Origin: Dyadobacter sp. SG02
GTDB taxonomy: Bacteria; Bacteroidota; Bacteroidia; Cytophagales; Spirosomataceae
DNA length: 64,000 nucleotides
NCBI RefSeq assembly: GCF_900109045.1
Contig: NZ_FNYL01000014.1
Coordinates: forward strand, 62,001-126,000
Direction: 5' to 3'
Part shown: one piece after another, positions 1 to 8,346 of the stretch
How the letters are laid out: each line of letters opens with the position of its first letter
How positions within the stretch are numbered: the stretch's first letter is position 1
Made by a program: the position numbers and the translations under genes
The notes under the pieces: generated by a model
Told to the model about the DNA's origin: nothing
Seen by the model: only the letters and a program-made list of their open reading frames with translations
Database searches by the model: none

Positions 1-549
1 CTGCATACCCGAAACCTGGAACTCCTGCCGCCAATCAACTTTTGCGGCCAGTTCGCGCACGGCCACCTGGCGGTCGGTAATGGTTTCGTGCAGGGCGGCC
101 GGGGCGGAGAGCCAGTGTGCCAGAAGTCGCGCGCCGGATTCGGTGGTGGTTCTGTTGAGCAGTTGAAACAGCGAGTGATGCCCGAAAACATCGAGGTCAG
201 CGGCATAGTCGTGGTCGCGTTGCAGCCATTCGCTGCCGGTCGGAAAGCCAGAAAGGTCATTATCCATCCGCCGGAGCTCGGCTTCATTGATTTGGATGAA
301 AAACCCCGCCCGCTTTTTCTCAGCGGTAATGCGGTTGTAGCTGCGCAACGTCACGGCGAACCAAACGGTACCGGCAATGGCCGTAATGGCGACGGGAACG
401 ATCCAGCCGCTGGCGGCGAACAGCATGATCAAAATGCCGGTGATGAGGAAGGCGGCCAGCCTCGTGAAGGAAAGCCTGCCGAGCTCGGGTACAAAACTGG
501 CCGCCGCGCTTTTATATCCCTGTACTTTGTCCTGATATATTTCTTTCAT
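1..549 (-). CDS. MutS-family membrane protein, C-terminal part outside window
   Basis: The reading frame opens at an ATG at 547-549 and stays open to the left edge, so only the first 183 residues are seen. Residues about 25-65 hold two hydrophobic segments, likely two membrane helices. After them comes a stretch containing HHSLFQLLNRTTTESGARLL, which matches the core (lever) domain of MutS, where a conserved Asn-Arg-Thr and Gly-x-Arg-Leu-Leu pattern is usual. Bacteroidota often carry such membrane-anchored MutS relatives with a C-terminal MutS ATPase; their role is not settled and they are not the housekeeping mismatch-repair MutS. The ATPase part would lie left of the window. The frame runs on the same strand as the next two genes with short gaps, so an operon is possible. 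Confidence 0.75.
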   Translation of the reverse strand, partial: MKEIYQDKVQGYKSAAASFVPELGRLSFTRLAAFLITGILIMLFAASGWIVPVAITAIAGTVWFAVTLRSYNRITAEKKRAGFFIQINEAELRRMDNDLSGFPTGSEWLQRDHDYAADLDVFGHHSLFQLLNRTTTESGARLLAHWLSAPAALHETITDRQVAVRELAAKVDWRQEFQVSGMQ

Positions 550-573
550 TAAAAATCAATGTCAATTGGCCGG

Positions 574-1047
574 TCACTTCCGCGGCGCCGACACAATGTA
601 CGCAATCGGTATCCCCACGGCTAGAATCACGATCGCAATGCCTGTCAACGCGGCGCCGGGATCGGGGAGGGGCATGCCTTTGAATACGATCGGCAGCACA
701 CCGAGGTTCATTACCAGCCAGATGAAAATGCCATAGAGAATGCCGCTGAGCAGCTTTCTCCGGCGCAGGATGGGTAGACCCGGGTAAATGAGGTAATAAA
801 AAGTGGAAAAAATAAAAGCGATCAGGAAATGCAGCAGCAAGCCGGTAATGATCATCGGCGTGCCCCCGGAATAGGCCGCTTTGCCGAAAACGCCGCTGGC
901 AATCGACATGAGTATGCGTGCCGGGCTGGTTTTCTCCAATATCACGGCATACACCAGAAATGCCGCCAGGATGTCCAGCGTGCCTGCTACCAAAGTGGCG
1001 GATAAGATGGTATTCCGGCCTGATCTTCCGATTTTTAAAACACGCAT
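574..1047 (-). CDS. small four-helix membrane protein, unknown function
   Basis: This 157-residue protein has four hydrophobic segments (roughly residues 15-37, 64-86, 98-120 and 133-153) and a short basic N-terminus, so it is an inner-membrane protein. The spacing of helices and the conserved Gly-Ile-Leu-Tyr-Gly-Ile-Phe-Ile-Trp pattern recall DUF1440-like proteins of Bacteroidota, but I am not certain of the family. It lies 24 bp before the MutS-like gene and 30 bp after the TPR gene, all on the minus strand. No function can be assigned from sequence. Confidence 0.7.
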   Translation of the reverse strand: MRVLKIGRSGRNTILSATLVAGTLDILAAFLVYAVILEKTSPARILMSIASGVFGKAAYSGGTPMIITGLLLHFLIAFIFSTFYYLIYPGLPILRRRKLLSGILYGIFIWLVMNLGVLPIVFKGMPLPDPGAALTGIAIVILAVGIPIAYIVSAPRK

Positions 1048-1077
1048 AAACGATTCCGATAAGGTTGAACAGTGCTC

Positions 1078-2793
1078 TTACTTTATAAAGACAGAGCCTG
1101 CCGGAATCTGCTCGGCTTTCGCGAATGCACGTTCATATTTTGCCCTGATACCCGCCAGTTGCTTCGTTTTTCGCTGTGCTTTAAGGCTTTGCGATAACCC
1201 TACCAGCGACCAGCCATTGGACGGGTTGTAGATCAGGTCGTCGCGGTAAACTTTTTCGGCCAATGCCGGTTTCCCCGATTTCAGCAGGTATGCGCCCAGA
1301 AATTGGCGGGAAGGAAGCGGCCAGTCTTTTGGTTCGGTATAAATGAGTTTGTCTTCCAGTTTCACGGCTTCTTCCAATGCCGCGATGCCTTTTGCCTGCT
1401 CGTTGCGCGAAATGGCGACCACCCCTTCCAGTATCTTTTCAGCAATGGCCGCTATTTCAACCGGTGCATTGAACGGGATTCTCCGTTTGGTCAAAACCGG
1501 GTCCTGTCCTTTGATTTTCAATGCTGCAAGCCGGGCGGCGGCCGAATCCGGGCGGCCGGTGTTGGCGAACGCGACGCCTTTCGCAAAATCCGAAAGCAGG
1601 CTCGCGTAGGTCCATTTCGGATCGGGCGTGATGGAATCGGCGAGGATCTGCTGCCATTTGCCCATCCTTACCTGCGCCATTACCGGTAGCATGTACAGGT
1701 ATTGGTCATAAGTAGTTTCGGGTTTGGGCGTCACACTCCGACGGACGCGTTGGGCGTAACGCATCGCGTCCGTGTACATGCCCGCGGTGAGCGCGCAGTA
1801 GGTTTGTACGGCAAAGTAATGCGGGGAATGCTTGCTAAGGGACAGGTTTTTGGCCAGCATATCGTAGTTCAGCAACGCGTCGTCGGCGAGGTTGTTCACT
1901 TCCACGCCTTCCGCGTACAGGCCATTGCGCTCGTATTCGTGGCTGGCCATATGCACCATGTGCGCAACGCCCGGAAGCAGGTCGCGCAGCGCCTCCGCGC
2001 TCGCGAGGGCCACTTCGGGGTGTTTAGATGCCTCGGTAAGGTGAATATGGTAATGCAATGCGGCCGGATGTTTCGGGGCCACTTTCAGCGCTTTTTCGCA
2101 CAATGCTACCAGCTCGGGTGTCCAGGGTTTGGCAGTACCATCCTTTTTCCAGAAATCCCAGGCATGCATGAGCATTTGCGAGTCGATATAAAGCAGTTTG
2201 AACTCGTTTTCGTCGGGATAATCGGCTACGAGCTTTTTCAATTTGTCGGAATAAGCCTGGTTGAGTTCCGACCGTTTCGCGTCGGCGGGGTCGTCGGAAT
2301 ACCGGACATTCATCGCGTCGATCAGCAATTTTTCCTTTCCCGTGGCGTGGGCTGTGAGGCTATTCATTTTGTCCAGCGCCTGAGCTACTTCGGCAGGTTT
2401 GGTGTACAAATGGGCTGCATTATAATACGGCCCCATAGCCAGCGCCTGGCCCCAGAATGCCATCGCATTGGTAGAGTCGATCCGGCCTGCTTCCCGGAAC
2501 GAGGCCAGGGCTTCCTTGAAGTGATAACCATAATACATATTCAGCCCCTGGTCGAAGTAAAACTGCGAGCTGTCGGAGCTGGTCGATACCTTGTATGAAA
2601 AGTCGCCCCATCCCGGCAACGCCACCACATATTTGCCGTTGAGCAGCGGCGCCTGCATACCTGGGTACGACGGCCCGCACACGGCGATCTCGCCGGAAGC
2701 AGCCGGGTAAGGTATCGTCTCCGGCGATCGGCGTTCGAATGCGACAAGGCCCGCCAGCAGCGACAGGGCGGCAATAGGTAGAATCGTTTTCAT
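1078..2793 (-). CDS. exported tetratricopeptide-repeat protein
   Basis: The protein has 571 residues with an N-terminal hydrophobic stretch (residues 2-19) that looks like a signal peptide or anchor, followed by a mature part exposed to the periplasm. From about residue 80 there are helical repeats of TPR type, for example FDQGLNMYYGYHFKEALASF followed by a second helix beginning AMAFWGQALAMGP; further TPR-like helices occur at 225-330 and 500-560. TPR proteins bind other proteins and have no catalytic site. The His-rich stretch HYHIHLTEASKHPE near residue 245 is a feature of this subfamily. The ATG at 2791-2793 begins the hydrophobic segment, which supports this start. The partner is unknown. 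Confidence 0.8.
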   Translation of the reverse strand: MKTILPIAALSLLAGLVAFERRSPETIPYPAASGEIAVCGPSYPGMQAPLLNGKYVVALPGWGDFSYKVSTSSDSSQFYFDQGLNMYYGYHFKEALASFREAGRIDSTNAMAFWGQALAMGPYYNAAHLYTKPAEVAQALDKMNSLTAHATGKEKLLIDAMNVRYSDDPADAKRSELNQAYSDKLKKLVADYPDENEFKLLYIDSQMLMHAWDFWKKDGTAKPWTPELVALCEKALKVAPKHPAALHYHIHLTEASKHPEVALASAEALRDLLPGVAHMVHMASHEYERNGLYAEGVEVNNLADDALLNYDMLAKNLSLSKHSPHYFAVQTYCALTAGMYTDAMRYAQRVRRSVTPKPETTYDQYLYMLPVMAQVRMGKWQQILADSITPDPKWTYASLLSDFAKGVAFANTGRPDSAAARLAALKIKGQDPVLTKRRIPFNAPVEIAAIAEKILEGVVAISRNEQAKGIAALEEAVKLEDKLIYTEPKDWPLPSRQFLGAYLLKSGKPALAEKVYRDDLIYNPSNGWSLVGLSQSLKAQRKTKQLAGIRAKYERAFAKAEQIPAGSVFIK

Positions 2794-2964
2794 GAGAATA
2801 TTTAAGGCTTCAATCCCAATATAGTGATTAAATTGCCTCTTTTCGTTGAAAATATCTTTAAATTGTACGAATAATGAGGTTAAGGACCGTGGGGAATTTT
2901 ATGTCGACGTTTATTAAATATCGTTAGGGAAACTGTGCATCAGGTCATTTGGCCGAGAAACGAT

Positions 2965-5625
2965 ATGATCAACCACTATCTGAGTCAGGTATTCAAGTAT
3001 CTACCCGCGCCAAGTATGGTGGTGCTGCCCGACGCGCCCAAATTCACGATCACCGACGTCAACGACGCGTATCTCGATATGGTACGTTTGGGGCGTAATG
3101 AGCTCGTTGGCAAGGGGTTTTACGAGGCGTATCCGAATAATCCATATAACCTCGTATCCCCATGGAACAACCTGCTCGAAAAGCTGGTAAAGGATGGATT
3201 GCCCAACCAGTCGCCTGCGGCCAAGTACATTCTGCCGCCGGACGACCGTGGCTGGCAGGACGTCAAATACCTGCTGGCGACAAATACCCCGGTCCGGAAT
3301 GAGGCCGGTGAAATTGTGTGTATCGTGCGTACCGTGACGGATGTGACCGAACTAACGCTCGCGCGGCAGACGCACAGCCCGTTCACTTCCGAAAAATTTC
3401 TGAACGAAACGCTCCGCATTGCTCGCGTGGGTAGTTGGGAGGCCGATCTGATCAACCAGGTGATCACCTGGTCGGATGTGGTGAAGGAAATTCACGAGGT
3501 ACCCGCCGATTACCAGCCCGGTTACCTGACGGCGATCGAGTTCTATCGTGCGGGAGCGCACCGCGATGCTTTCATGGAAGCCGTGCAGAACACGATCGTG
3601 ACGGGTAAACTGCTCGATCTCGAACTGATCATCACTACCTGGACCGGCCGGGAGAAATGGGTGCGGGTAACCGGTAAGGCGGATATTGTGGAAGGCGTAT
3701 GTACACGCATTTACGGGGTCATTCACGATATTCATGAGCGTAAAATGGTTGAGCAGGAGCTCGTACAGTCGCACCGGCAGTTTGAATCGCTCGTACAGAC
3801 GGTCGACGGGATCGTGTGGGAAGCCGATGCGGAAAATTTTCAATTCAATTTTATCAGCGACCAGGTACAGCATATTCTGGGTTATACCCCGGAAGAGTGG
3901 CTCGCCGACCCCGCCTTCTGGCAAAACCATATTCACCCCGAAGACCGCGAACAGGCCGTGCGTTACTGCCATCGCGAGACGCAGGGCTTGCGGAACCATA
4001 TTTTCGACTACCGCATGATCAAGGCCGACGGAAGCCTCGTGTGGATCAAGGACGTGGTGTCGGTGATCCGGGAAGGCGGAAAGGCGGTCCTGCTGCGGGG
4101 CTTGATGGTCGACATTTCCGAAGCCAAACGACTCGAAACCCTCGAACACCTCGAAAAAGTCGTCTTGGAAATGAATTCGGTAAAAGGCACACCGCTGAGC
4201 AGCGTCCTGGATCGGTATGTGAGAGGGGTGGAAGCGATGTTCCCCCATTCCAGGTGCTCGTTGTTGGGTGTAAAAAATAAAAGATTGCACAGCCTGGCAT
4301 CGCCTTCGCTGCCACTGGAATATGTAGAATCCATTAACGGCCTGTCCATAGGAGAACAGGCGGGCTCCTGCGGAACGGCGGCTTTCCTGAAACAGCAGGT
4401 AATCGTGAGCGATATCGCCACCGATCCGCGCTGGGAATGCTACCGGCATCTCGCATTGCCCCACGACCTGCTTGCCTGCTGGTCGTATCCGATCATACTC
4501 AACGACGAAGTGGTAGCGACCTTCGCAGTGTATTACGACCGCATCGCAGAGCCGGGAGAAGACGAGCTGAAAGTAATCGAGCGGATCGCCGCCATTTTGA
4601 AGGTGATTTTTGAAAACAGGCAGAATTCGGAACTCGTGCAGGACGTCAACGAGCGGTACGAGTATGTGAACATGGCCACCAACGACGCCATTTACGACTG
4701 GGACCTCATGCGCGACCATATCGAATGGGGCGACGGCTTTTTCCGGATTTTCGGCAACGAGCCGGACAAAAAGCATTACCCGCTGTCGCGCTGGGCGGAG
4801 CGGGTACATCCGGCCGACCGCGAGCTTATCGGGAAGAGCCTGGAAGTACAACTCGCCGACCCGCAGCAGTACAAATGGGCGGTCGAGTACCGTTTCAGGA
4901 AATCCGACGGACAGTACGCCTTCGTAGAGGAAATAGGTTATTTCCGGCGCAACCGGGCAGGAAAAGCCATTCGTATGATCGGGGTGCTGAGGGATGTTAC
5001 CAAGGCCCGGGAGGAGGCGCACGAACTGAAATTGCTGGTGTCGGTGATTACCAACACCAACGACGCCGTGCTCATTGCGGAATCCGACCCGCATGATATT
5101 TCGGGGCTGAAAATCCTGTACGTCAATGCCGCTTTCACCCGCATTACGGGCTATTTGCCCGATGAAGTAGTAGGCAAAAGTCCCGCTTTGCTGAGAGGTT
5201 TCAGCCCTGCGCGGAACGATTTCGACCGCCTGCAAGACGCTATTTTCAACATCGAAGCGCTCAAAGGCGCCACGCTGCGTTACGCCCGCGACGGCGAGGA
5301 GTTCTTCATTAACCTCGCACTTCTGCCCGTGGCGAATGCCCGCGGCGTGCATACCCACTGGATCGCGATCGGCCACGACGTAACCGACCGCCTGCGGTAT
5401 ATCAGCGAAATCGAGGAACGGAACCACAAGTTACAGGAGATCGCCTGGATGCAGTCGCACGTGATACGCGCGCCGCTCGCGAGGCTGATGGGTCTGATCG
5501 ACCTGATCCGCAACTACCAGCATTCGGATACCGAGCGAAACGAGTTGCTCGATCACGTCCTGACGTCGGCCTATTCCCTGGACGAAATCATCCGCGACAT
5601 TTCCTCGAAAACTGAGCGCATTTAA
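2965..5625 (+). CDS. multi-PAS/GAF sensor protein with H-box but no ATPase domain
   Basis: The protein has 886 residues counted from the ATG at 2965; a GTG at 2935 would add 10 residues that do not belong to the first PAS fold. In order it shows PAS (about 5-125), PAS (145-265), PAS (270-395, containing GYTPEEW), GAF (400-550), PAS (560-685) and PAS (690-820, containing TGYLPDEVVGKSP). It ends with a dimerisation helix pair carrying the H-box-like SHVIRAPLARLMGLI and stops about 45 residues later. No N, G1 or G2 box of a HATPase_c domain follows, so it cannot phosphorylate itself by the usual route. Proteins with this end are common in Bacteroidota; they may act as decoys, be phosphorylated in trans, or bind other kinases. 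There is no membrane segment, so it is cytoplasmic. The ligands of the PAS and GAF domains are unknown. Confidence 0.85.
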   Translation: MINHYLSQVFKYLPAPSMVVLPDAPKFTITDVNDAYLDMVRLGRNELVGKGFYEAYPNNPYNLVSPWNNLLEKLVKDGLPNQSPAAKYILPPDDRGWQDVKYLLATNTPVRNEAGEIVCIVRTVTDVTELTLARQTHSPFTSEKFLNETLRIARVGSWEADLINQVITWSDVVKEIHEVPADYQPGYLTAIEFYRAGAHRDAFMEAVQNTIVTGKLLDLELIITTWTGREKWVRVTGKADIVEGVCTRIYGVIHDIHERKMVEQELVQSHRQFESLVQTVDGIVWEADAENFQFNFISDQVQHILGYTPEEWLADPAFWQNHIHPEDREQAVRYCHRETQGLRNHIFDYRMIKADGSLVWIKDVVSVIREGGKAVLLRGLMVDISEAKRLETLEHLEKVVLEMNSVKGTPLSSVLDRYVRGVEAMFPHSRCSLLGVKNKRLHSLASPSLPLEYVESINGLSIGEQAGSCGTAAFLKQQVIVSDIATDPRWECYRHLALPHDLLACWSYPIILNDEVVATFAVYYDRIAEPGEDELKVIERIAAILKVIFENRQNSELVQDVNERYEYVNMATNDAIYDWDLMRDHIEWGDGFFRIFGNEPDKKHYPLSRWAERVHPADRELIGKSLEVQLADPQQYKWAVEYRFRKSDGQYAFVEEIGYFRRNRAGKAIRMIGVLRDVTKAREEAHELKLLVSVITNTNDAVLIAESDPHDISGLKILYVNAAFTRITGYLPDEVVGKSPALLRGFSPARNDFDRLQDAIFNIEALKGATLRYARDGEEFFINLALLPVANARGVHTHWIAIGHDVTDRLRYISEIEERNHKLQEIAWMQSHVIRAPLARLMGLIDLIRNYQHSDTERNELLDHVLTSAYSLDEIIRDISSKTERI

Positions 5626-6218
5626 TCGAAACCATATTTGACGCCGATTGAAAGGCTTACGATGTCGTGCAGTTTCAGAAAACCTTTGTTTTGTATGTAG
5701 CTGATCATTAGCAAGTCGTAAGTACCCAGCTCGTAATAAAGTTCAAGCGACCGCCTGTGGTTGTTCAGCACCACATTTCGTCCTGCTTTGCCGCCGATGT
5801 ACGCGCCCGGCCTGATCGACGTAGCCCACCAGTAATAGCCAGCCGGGTAGTAGGAAGGCCATTTGCTATCGAACTGCGGCCCGAAGGTGTAGCTCAGGTA
5901 AGCGCCGATCGAGAATGGCCGGATGTAATAATTATTCCGCAAACCGATGCGCCAGGGCGAATAAGTCGTTTTGAGGGTAGTCGTTACCAGCGCGTCGCCA
6001 CCGAATTTTTGGGGCAAAAACCCAAAAAGGAGGTCCGTTTCCAGCGTCTGGTTGCGCGAGGCATAACCCGGCCCACCGGAAAGAAAGCCGATATTGCCGG
6101 CAAACTGTAATTTCAGGTGATCGGGCAGGAACCATTTGCGGCGGGCATTAAGACCCACTTCCTGCGCCTGCGAATGGAGGCTTACTAACAAAAATAGCGA
6201 TAGGAAATACTTTTTCAT
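5622..6218 (-). CDS. probable outer-membrane beta-barrel protein, unknown function
   Basis: The protein has 198 residues, starting at the ATG at 6216-6218; a TTG three codons upstream is less likely. Residues 1-18 are a signal peptide ending in Ser-Gln-Ala-Gln. The mature part alternates polar and aromatic residues (for example LELYYELGTYDLLMISY) and ends in a strand with a C-terminal aromatic-rich pattern KYGFD, as in small outer-membrane barrels. It starts 5 bp after the stop of the metallophosphoesterase gene, so the two are probably co-transcribed. Its 3' end overlaps the convergent sensor gene by 4 bp. No family was recognised. Confidence 0.65.
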   Translation of the reverse strand: MKKYFLSLFLLVSLHSQAQEVGLNARRKWFLPDHLKLQFAGNIGFLSGGPGYASRNQTLETDLLFGFLPQKFGGDALVTTTLKTTYSPWRIGLRNNYYIRPFSIGAYLSYTFGPQFDSKWPSYYPAGYYWWATSIRPGAYIGGKAGRNVVLNNHRRSLELYYELGTYDLLMISYIQNKGFLKLHDIVSLSIGVKYGFD

Positions 6219-6223
6219 GGCTT

Positions 6224-7114
6224 TCAAAATTCGACCCGTTCAACTTTATAACCGCCTTTCCAGGTCGTAATAACCATGTAACCACGCGCACCCATGGAGG
6301 TGGTGAGATGGTAATTCACGCCGTCGTCGTAAAACTGGCCCTCATAAAACCGGTGCTGGTGGCCGTAGAGCGTGAACTTCACGTTCGGGTCGCCGGCTAG
6401 CGCTTCGGTGTAGGGTTTTTCGAGGTTTTTGTCAAAATCCGCGTCGAATGGCGGTACATGACCTACCACAATGGTATTCAGCTTCGCGGGATTGTCGGCC
6501 AGCTGCGATTTCAGCCAGGCAATGTCCGGCACGGAGCCGTCGAACGCATATTCGCGGGAATTGGTATTGATAAAAATGAACCTGTCGTGCCCGAAACCGA
6601 AGGAATAGTTGAGCGGGCCGAACATTTTGCGGTAGGTGGCCGAGCCGTTGGCGACGATATCGTGGTTACCGATCACGGTTACGTACGGGTATTTCAGGCG
6701 GGTCATGATCTCGTTCACCCATTTGAATTCCTGGGTGAGCCCGAAATCGGAAATGTCGCCGGCGTGCAGTACGAACGAAATGTCCTTTTGCTGGTTGGCG
6801 CTTTTAACAAACTCCTCGCATTCATCGTACCAGCGCTGAGAGTCGCCCATGAGGATGAACCGCGTGGTATCGGAAACGGATAGCTGCGTGATCCTTTCAA
6901 TGTTCTTGGCGGTGAGGTTCCTTTCCTTTTCGAGTAGCGTTTCCTCATTCGGATTGTATTGGAAAAGGTCGTCGCAGGAGGTGAGGAGGGAAGTCATTGC
7001 CAGGCAGAGACCGAGGCCGGTCCGGCGTAGAATGTATTTCAATTTTGTTGATGATTTAGTAAACAAGAGTGACACACGCCCCGGGGAGCGCATTTCAATA
7101 ACCCCGAAAATCAT
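6224..7114 (-). CDS. calcineurin-like metallophosphoesterase lipoprotein
   Basis: The protein shows the metal-binding motifs of calcineurin-type phosphoesterases in order: GDSQ (replacing GDxH), HAGDISD, GNHDI, VVGHVPP and YGHQHR. These bind two metal ions and hydrolyse phosphomono- or diesters. Before the domain there is a lipobox LLTSC after a hydrophobic stretch, so the mature protein should be lipid-anchored on the periplasmic or outer face. The frame opens at ATG 7114 but the signal peptide would be unusually long; an ATG at 7093 or a later start near the basic KLKYILRR is possible. The substrate is not predictable. The gene is followed after 5 bp by the barrel-protein gene. Confidence 0.8.
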   Translation of the reverse strand: MIFGVIEMRSPGRVSLLFTKSSTKLKYILRRTGLGLCLAMTSLLTSCDDLFQYNPNEETLLEKERNLTAKNIERITQLSVSDTTRFILMGDSQRWYDECEEFVKSANQQKDISFVLHAGDISDFGLTQEFKWVNEIMTRLKYPYVTVIGNHDIVANGSATYRKMFGPLNYSFGFGHDRFIFINTNSREYAFDGSVPDIAWLKSQLADNPAKLNTIVVGHVPPFDADFDKNLEKPYTEALAGDPNVKFTLYGHQHRFYEGQFYDDGVNYHLTTSMGARGYMVITTWKGGYKVERVEF

Positions 7115-7211
7115 TGTTTGATTCCGGGTAGAACATTATATTTAGCGGTACTCCCGGGCACAGTTTTTGCGTAGGGTAGGTTAGTATCGTTTTATTTAAA
7201 TCAATACCATT

Positions 7212-7658
7212 ATGAAAATCAAGGACATAATAGGCGTATTGGGACTATTGCTGATCACATGGTCGGCATCTGCCCAGGTGGTGTCCAAAGACTCTATCAA
7301 CATGCTGAAAGACCAGAAACAGGTAATCGAACTCAGCAAACGGCTGAATGAACGAAAGCTTGAACTGGCCAAACTGGAAAATCAGGTTCCTCAAAAAACC
7401 GAAGAAGTGGCGAATACCGCCGAAAACGCGCAGAAATCTGCCGAGGAGAATAAAAAAGCCGCCGAGAAGCTGGGCGATGATCCGCAGGATAAAAAACATG
7501 CGCGCCGGGCAAGCAAAAGCGCCGGTTCAGCGCACCGCGATGCGAAGCGTGCGCGCCGGGCGCAGCAGAACCTCGAAAAGCTGAACAAGAATATCGAATC
7601 GCTGAAAAAGAAAATCGCCGACGACGAATCCAAGCTTGCCTCGCTGCAGGGTTCATGA
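7212..7658 (+). CDS. exported coiled-coil protein, Lys/Glu/Ala-rich
   Basis: The protein has 148 residues. Residues 1-21 form a signal peptide ending Ser-Ala-Ser-Ala-Gln, so it is periplasmic. The rest is almost entirely charged and helical with heptad spacing, for example LNERKLELAKLENQVPQK and NLEKLNKNIESLKKKI, so it should form a coiled coil. A central stretch rich in Lys, Arg and Ala (HARRASKSAGSAHRDAKRAR) could bind nucleic acid or an acidic surface. No family was recognised. It stands alone between a divergent gene and an intergenic palindrome. Confidence 0.7.
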   Translation: MKIKDIIGVLGLLLITWSASAQVVSKDSINMLKDQKQVIELSKRLNERKLELAKLENQVPQKTEEVANTAENAQKSAEENKKAAEKLGDDPQDKKHARRASKSAGSAHRDAKRARRAQQNLEKLNKNIESLKKKIADDESKLASLQGS

Positions 7659-7760
7659 AGCGGTAACTAAAGCATGTGACCGGGCTTGGAGAAATTTGTA
7701 CTTTTTAACTAATAAACGGAGGTGCACCAAGTGCTATGAAGCTGTCGCCCTGATCCGGTC

Positions 7761-7823
7761 TGTCACGCTGAGCGCAGTCGAAGCGCGGTTCTGTACCGCG
7801 CTTCGACTGCGCTCAGCGTGACA
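7761..7823. repeat. perfect 29-bp palindrome (REP-like)
   Basis: Bases 7761-7789 and 7795-7823 are exact inverted copies around a 5-nt loop. The arm carries the word GAGCGCAGTCGAAG, which recurs in similar form (GAGCGGAGTCGAAG) in the hairpin at 49606-49671, so this is one member of a dispersed palindrome family. It could also end transcription from the upstream gene. Confidence 0.85.
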
Positions 7824-7874
7824 TTTTTTGCCCTTCCATTGATTTTAACGATTCGCTGAGTTACTTTTACCTCC

Positions 7875-8252
7875 GTGAGAAGGCTACTGCGAAATATCAT
7901 TTTATTTATAGTTATCCTGGATACCACTTCGCTGTGCCAGGTGTACAAAGCGCCTTTGCTACTCAAACATTTCGCCGAGCACCAGTTGCTCAACAGCGAA
8001 ATCACTTTCTCCGACTTCCTTTCCATGCATTACCTCGGAAAGGACCTCGACGACAATGACGACGACAAAGACATGCAGCTGCCTTTCAAGAAAGTGGAAG
8101 CGCATACGTCCAGCTTCATTTTCGTTCCTAATACCCCCGTATTTACATTTAAAAGGGTTTACCTCCCTATCAAAGCCGAGTATGGCCCTGCCACTTCGCA
8201 GGTCGATTACAGCACCGTGCTGGGCTCGCTCTTCCGTCCGCCACGGGCATAA
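7875..8252 (+). CDS. small exported protein of metal-efflux locus
   Basis: The protein has 125 residues with a GTG start; no in-frame ATG precedes the signal-like N-terminus (residues 3-20). The middle holds DDNDDDKDMQLPFK, an acidic run followed by a short conserved-looking phrase. Small proteins with this layout are often found next to CusA-type pumps in Bacteroidota, and here the pump gene starts 94 bp downstream on the same strand. A role in metal handling is inferred only from position and from the acidic patch. The start codon is uncertain. Confidence 0.6.
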   Translation: MRRLLRNIILFIVILDTTSLCQVYKAPLLLKHFAEHQLLNSEITFSDFLSMHYLGKDLDDNDDDKDMQLPFKKVEAHTSSFIFVPNTPVFTFKRVYLPIKAEYGPATSQVDYSTVLGSLFRPPRA

Positions 8253-8346
8253 ATACACCAGATCACAGGGCTAACCATGCCCGAAATGTCCGTGCATGCC
8301 ATTCGAATGGTCGTGCGCGCATCCGTGTATTTATTTTTCGACCAAT

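Noticed and set aside
1702..2598. 298-residue plus-strand frame opposite the TPR gene
   Set aside because: It is a shadow frame; the minus-strand TPR protein has a signal peptide and recognisable repeats.
3352..5427. 691-residue open frame on the minus strand
   Set aside because: It lies fully antisense to the PAS/GAF sensor gene, has no domain, and is a by-product of the codon use of that gene.
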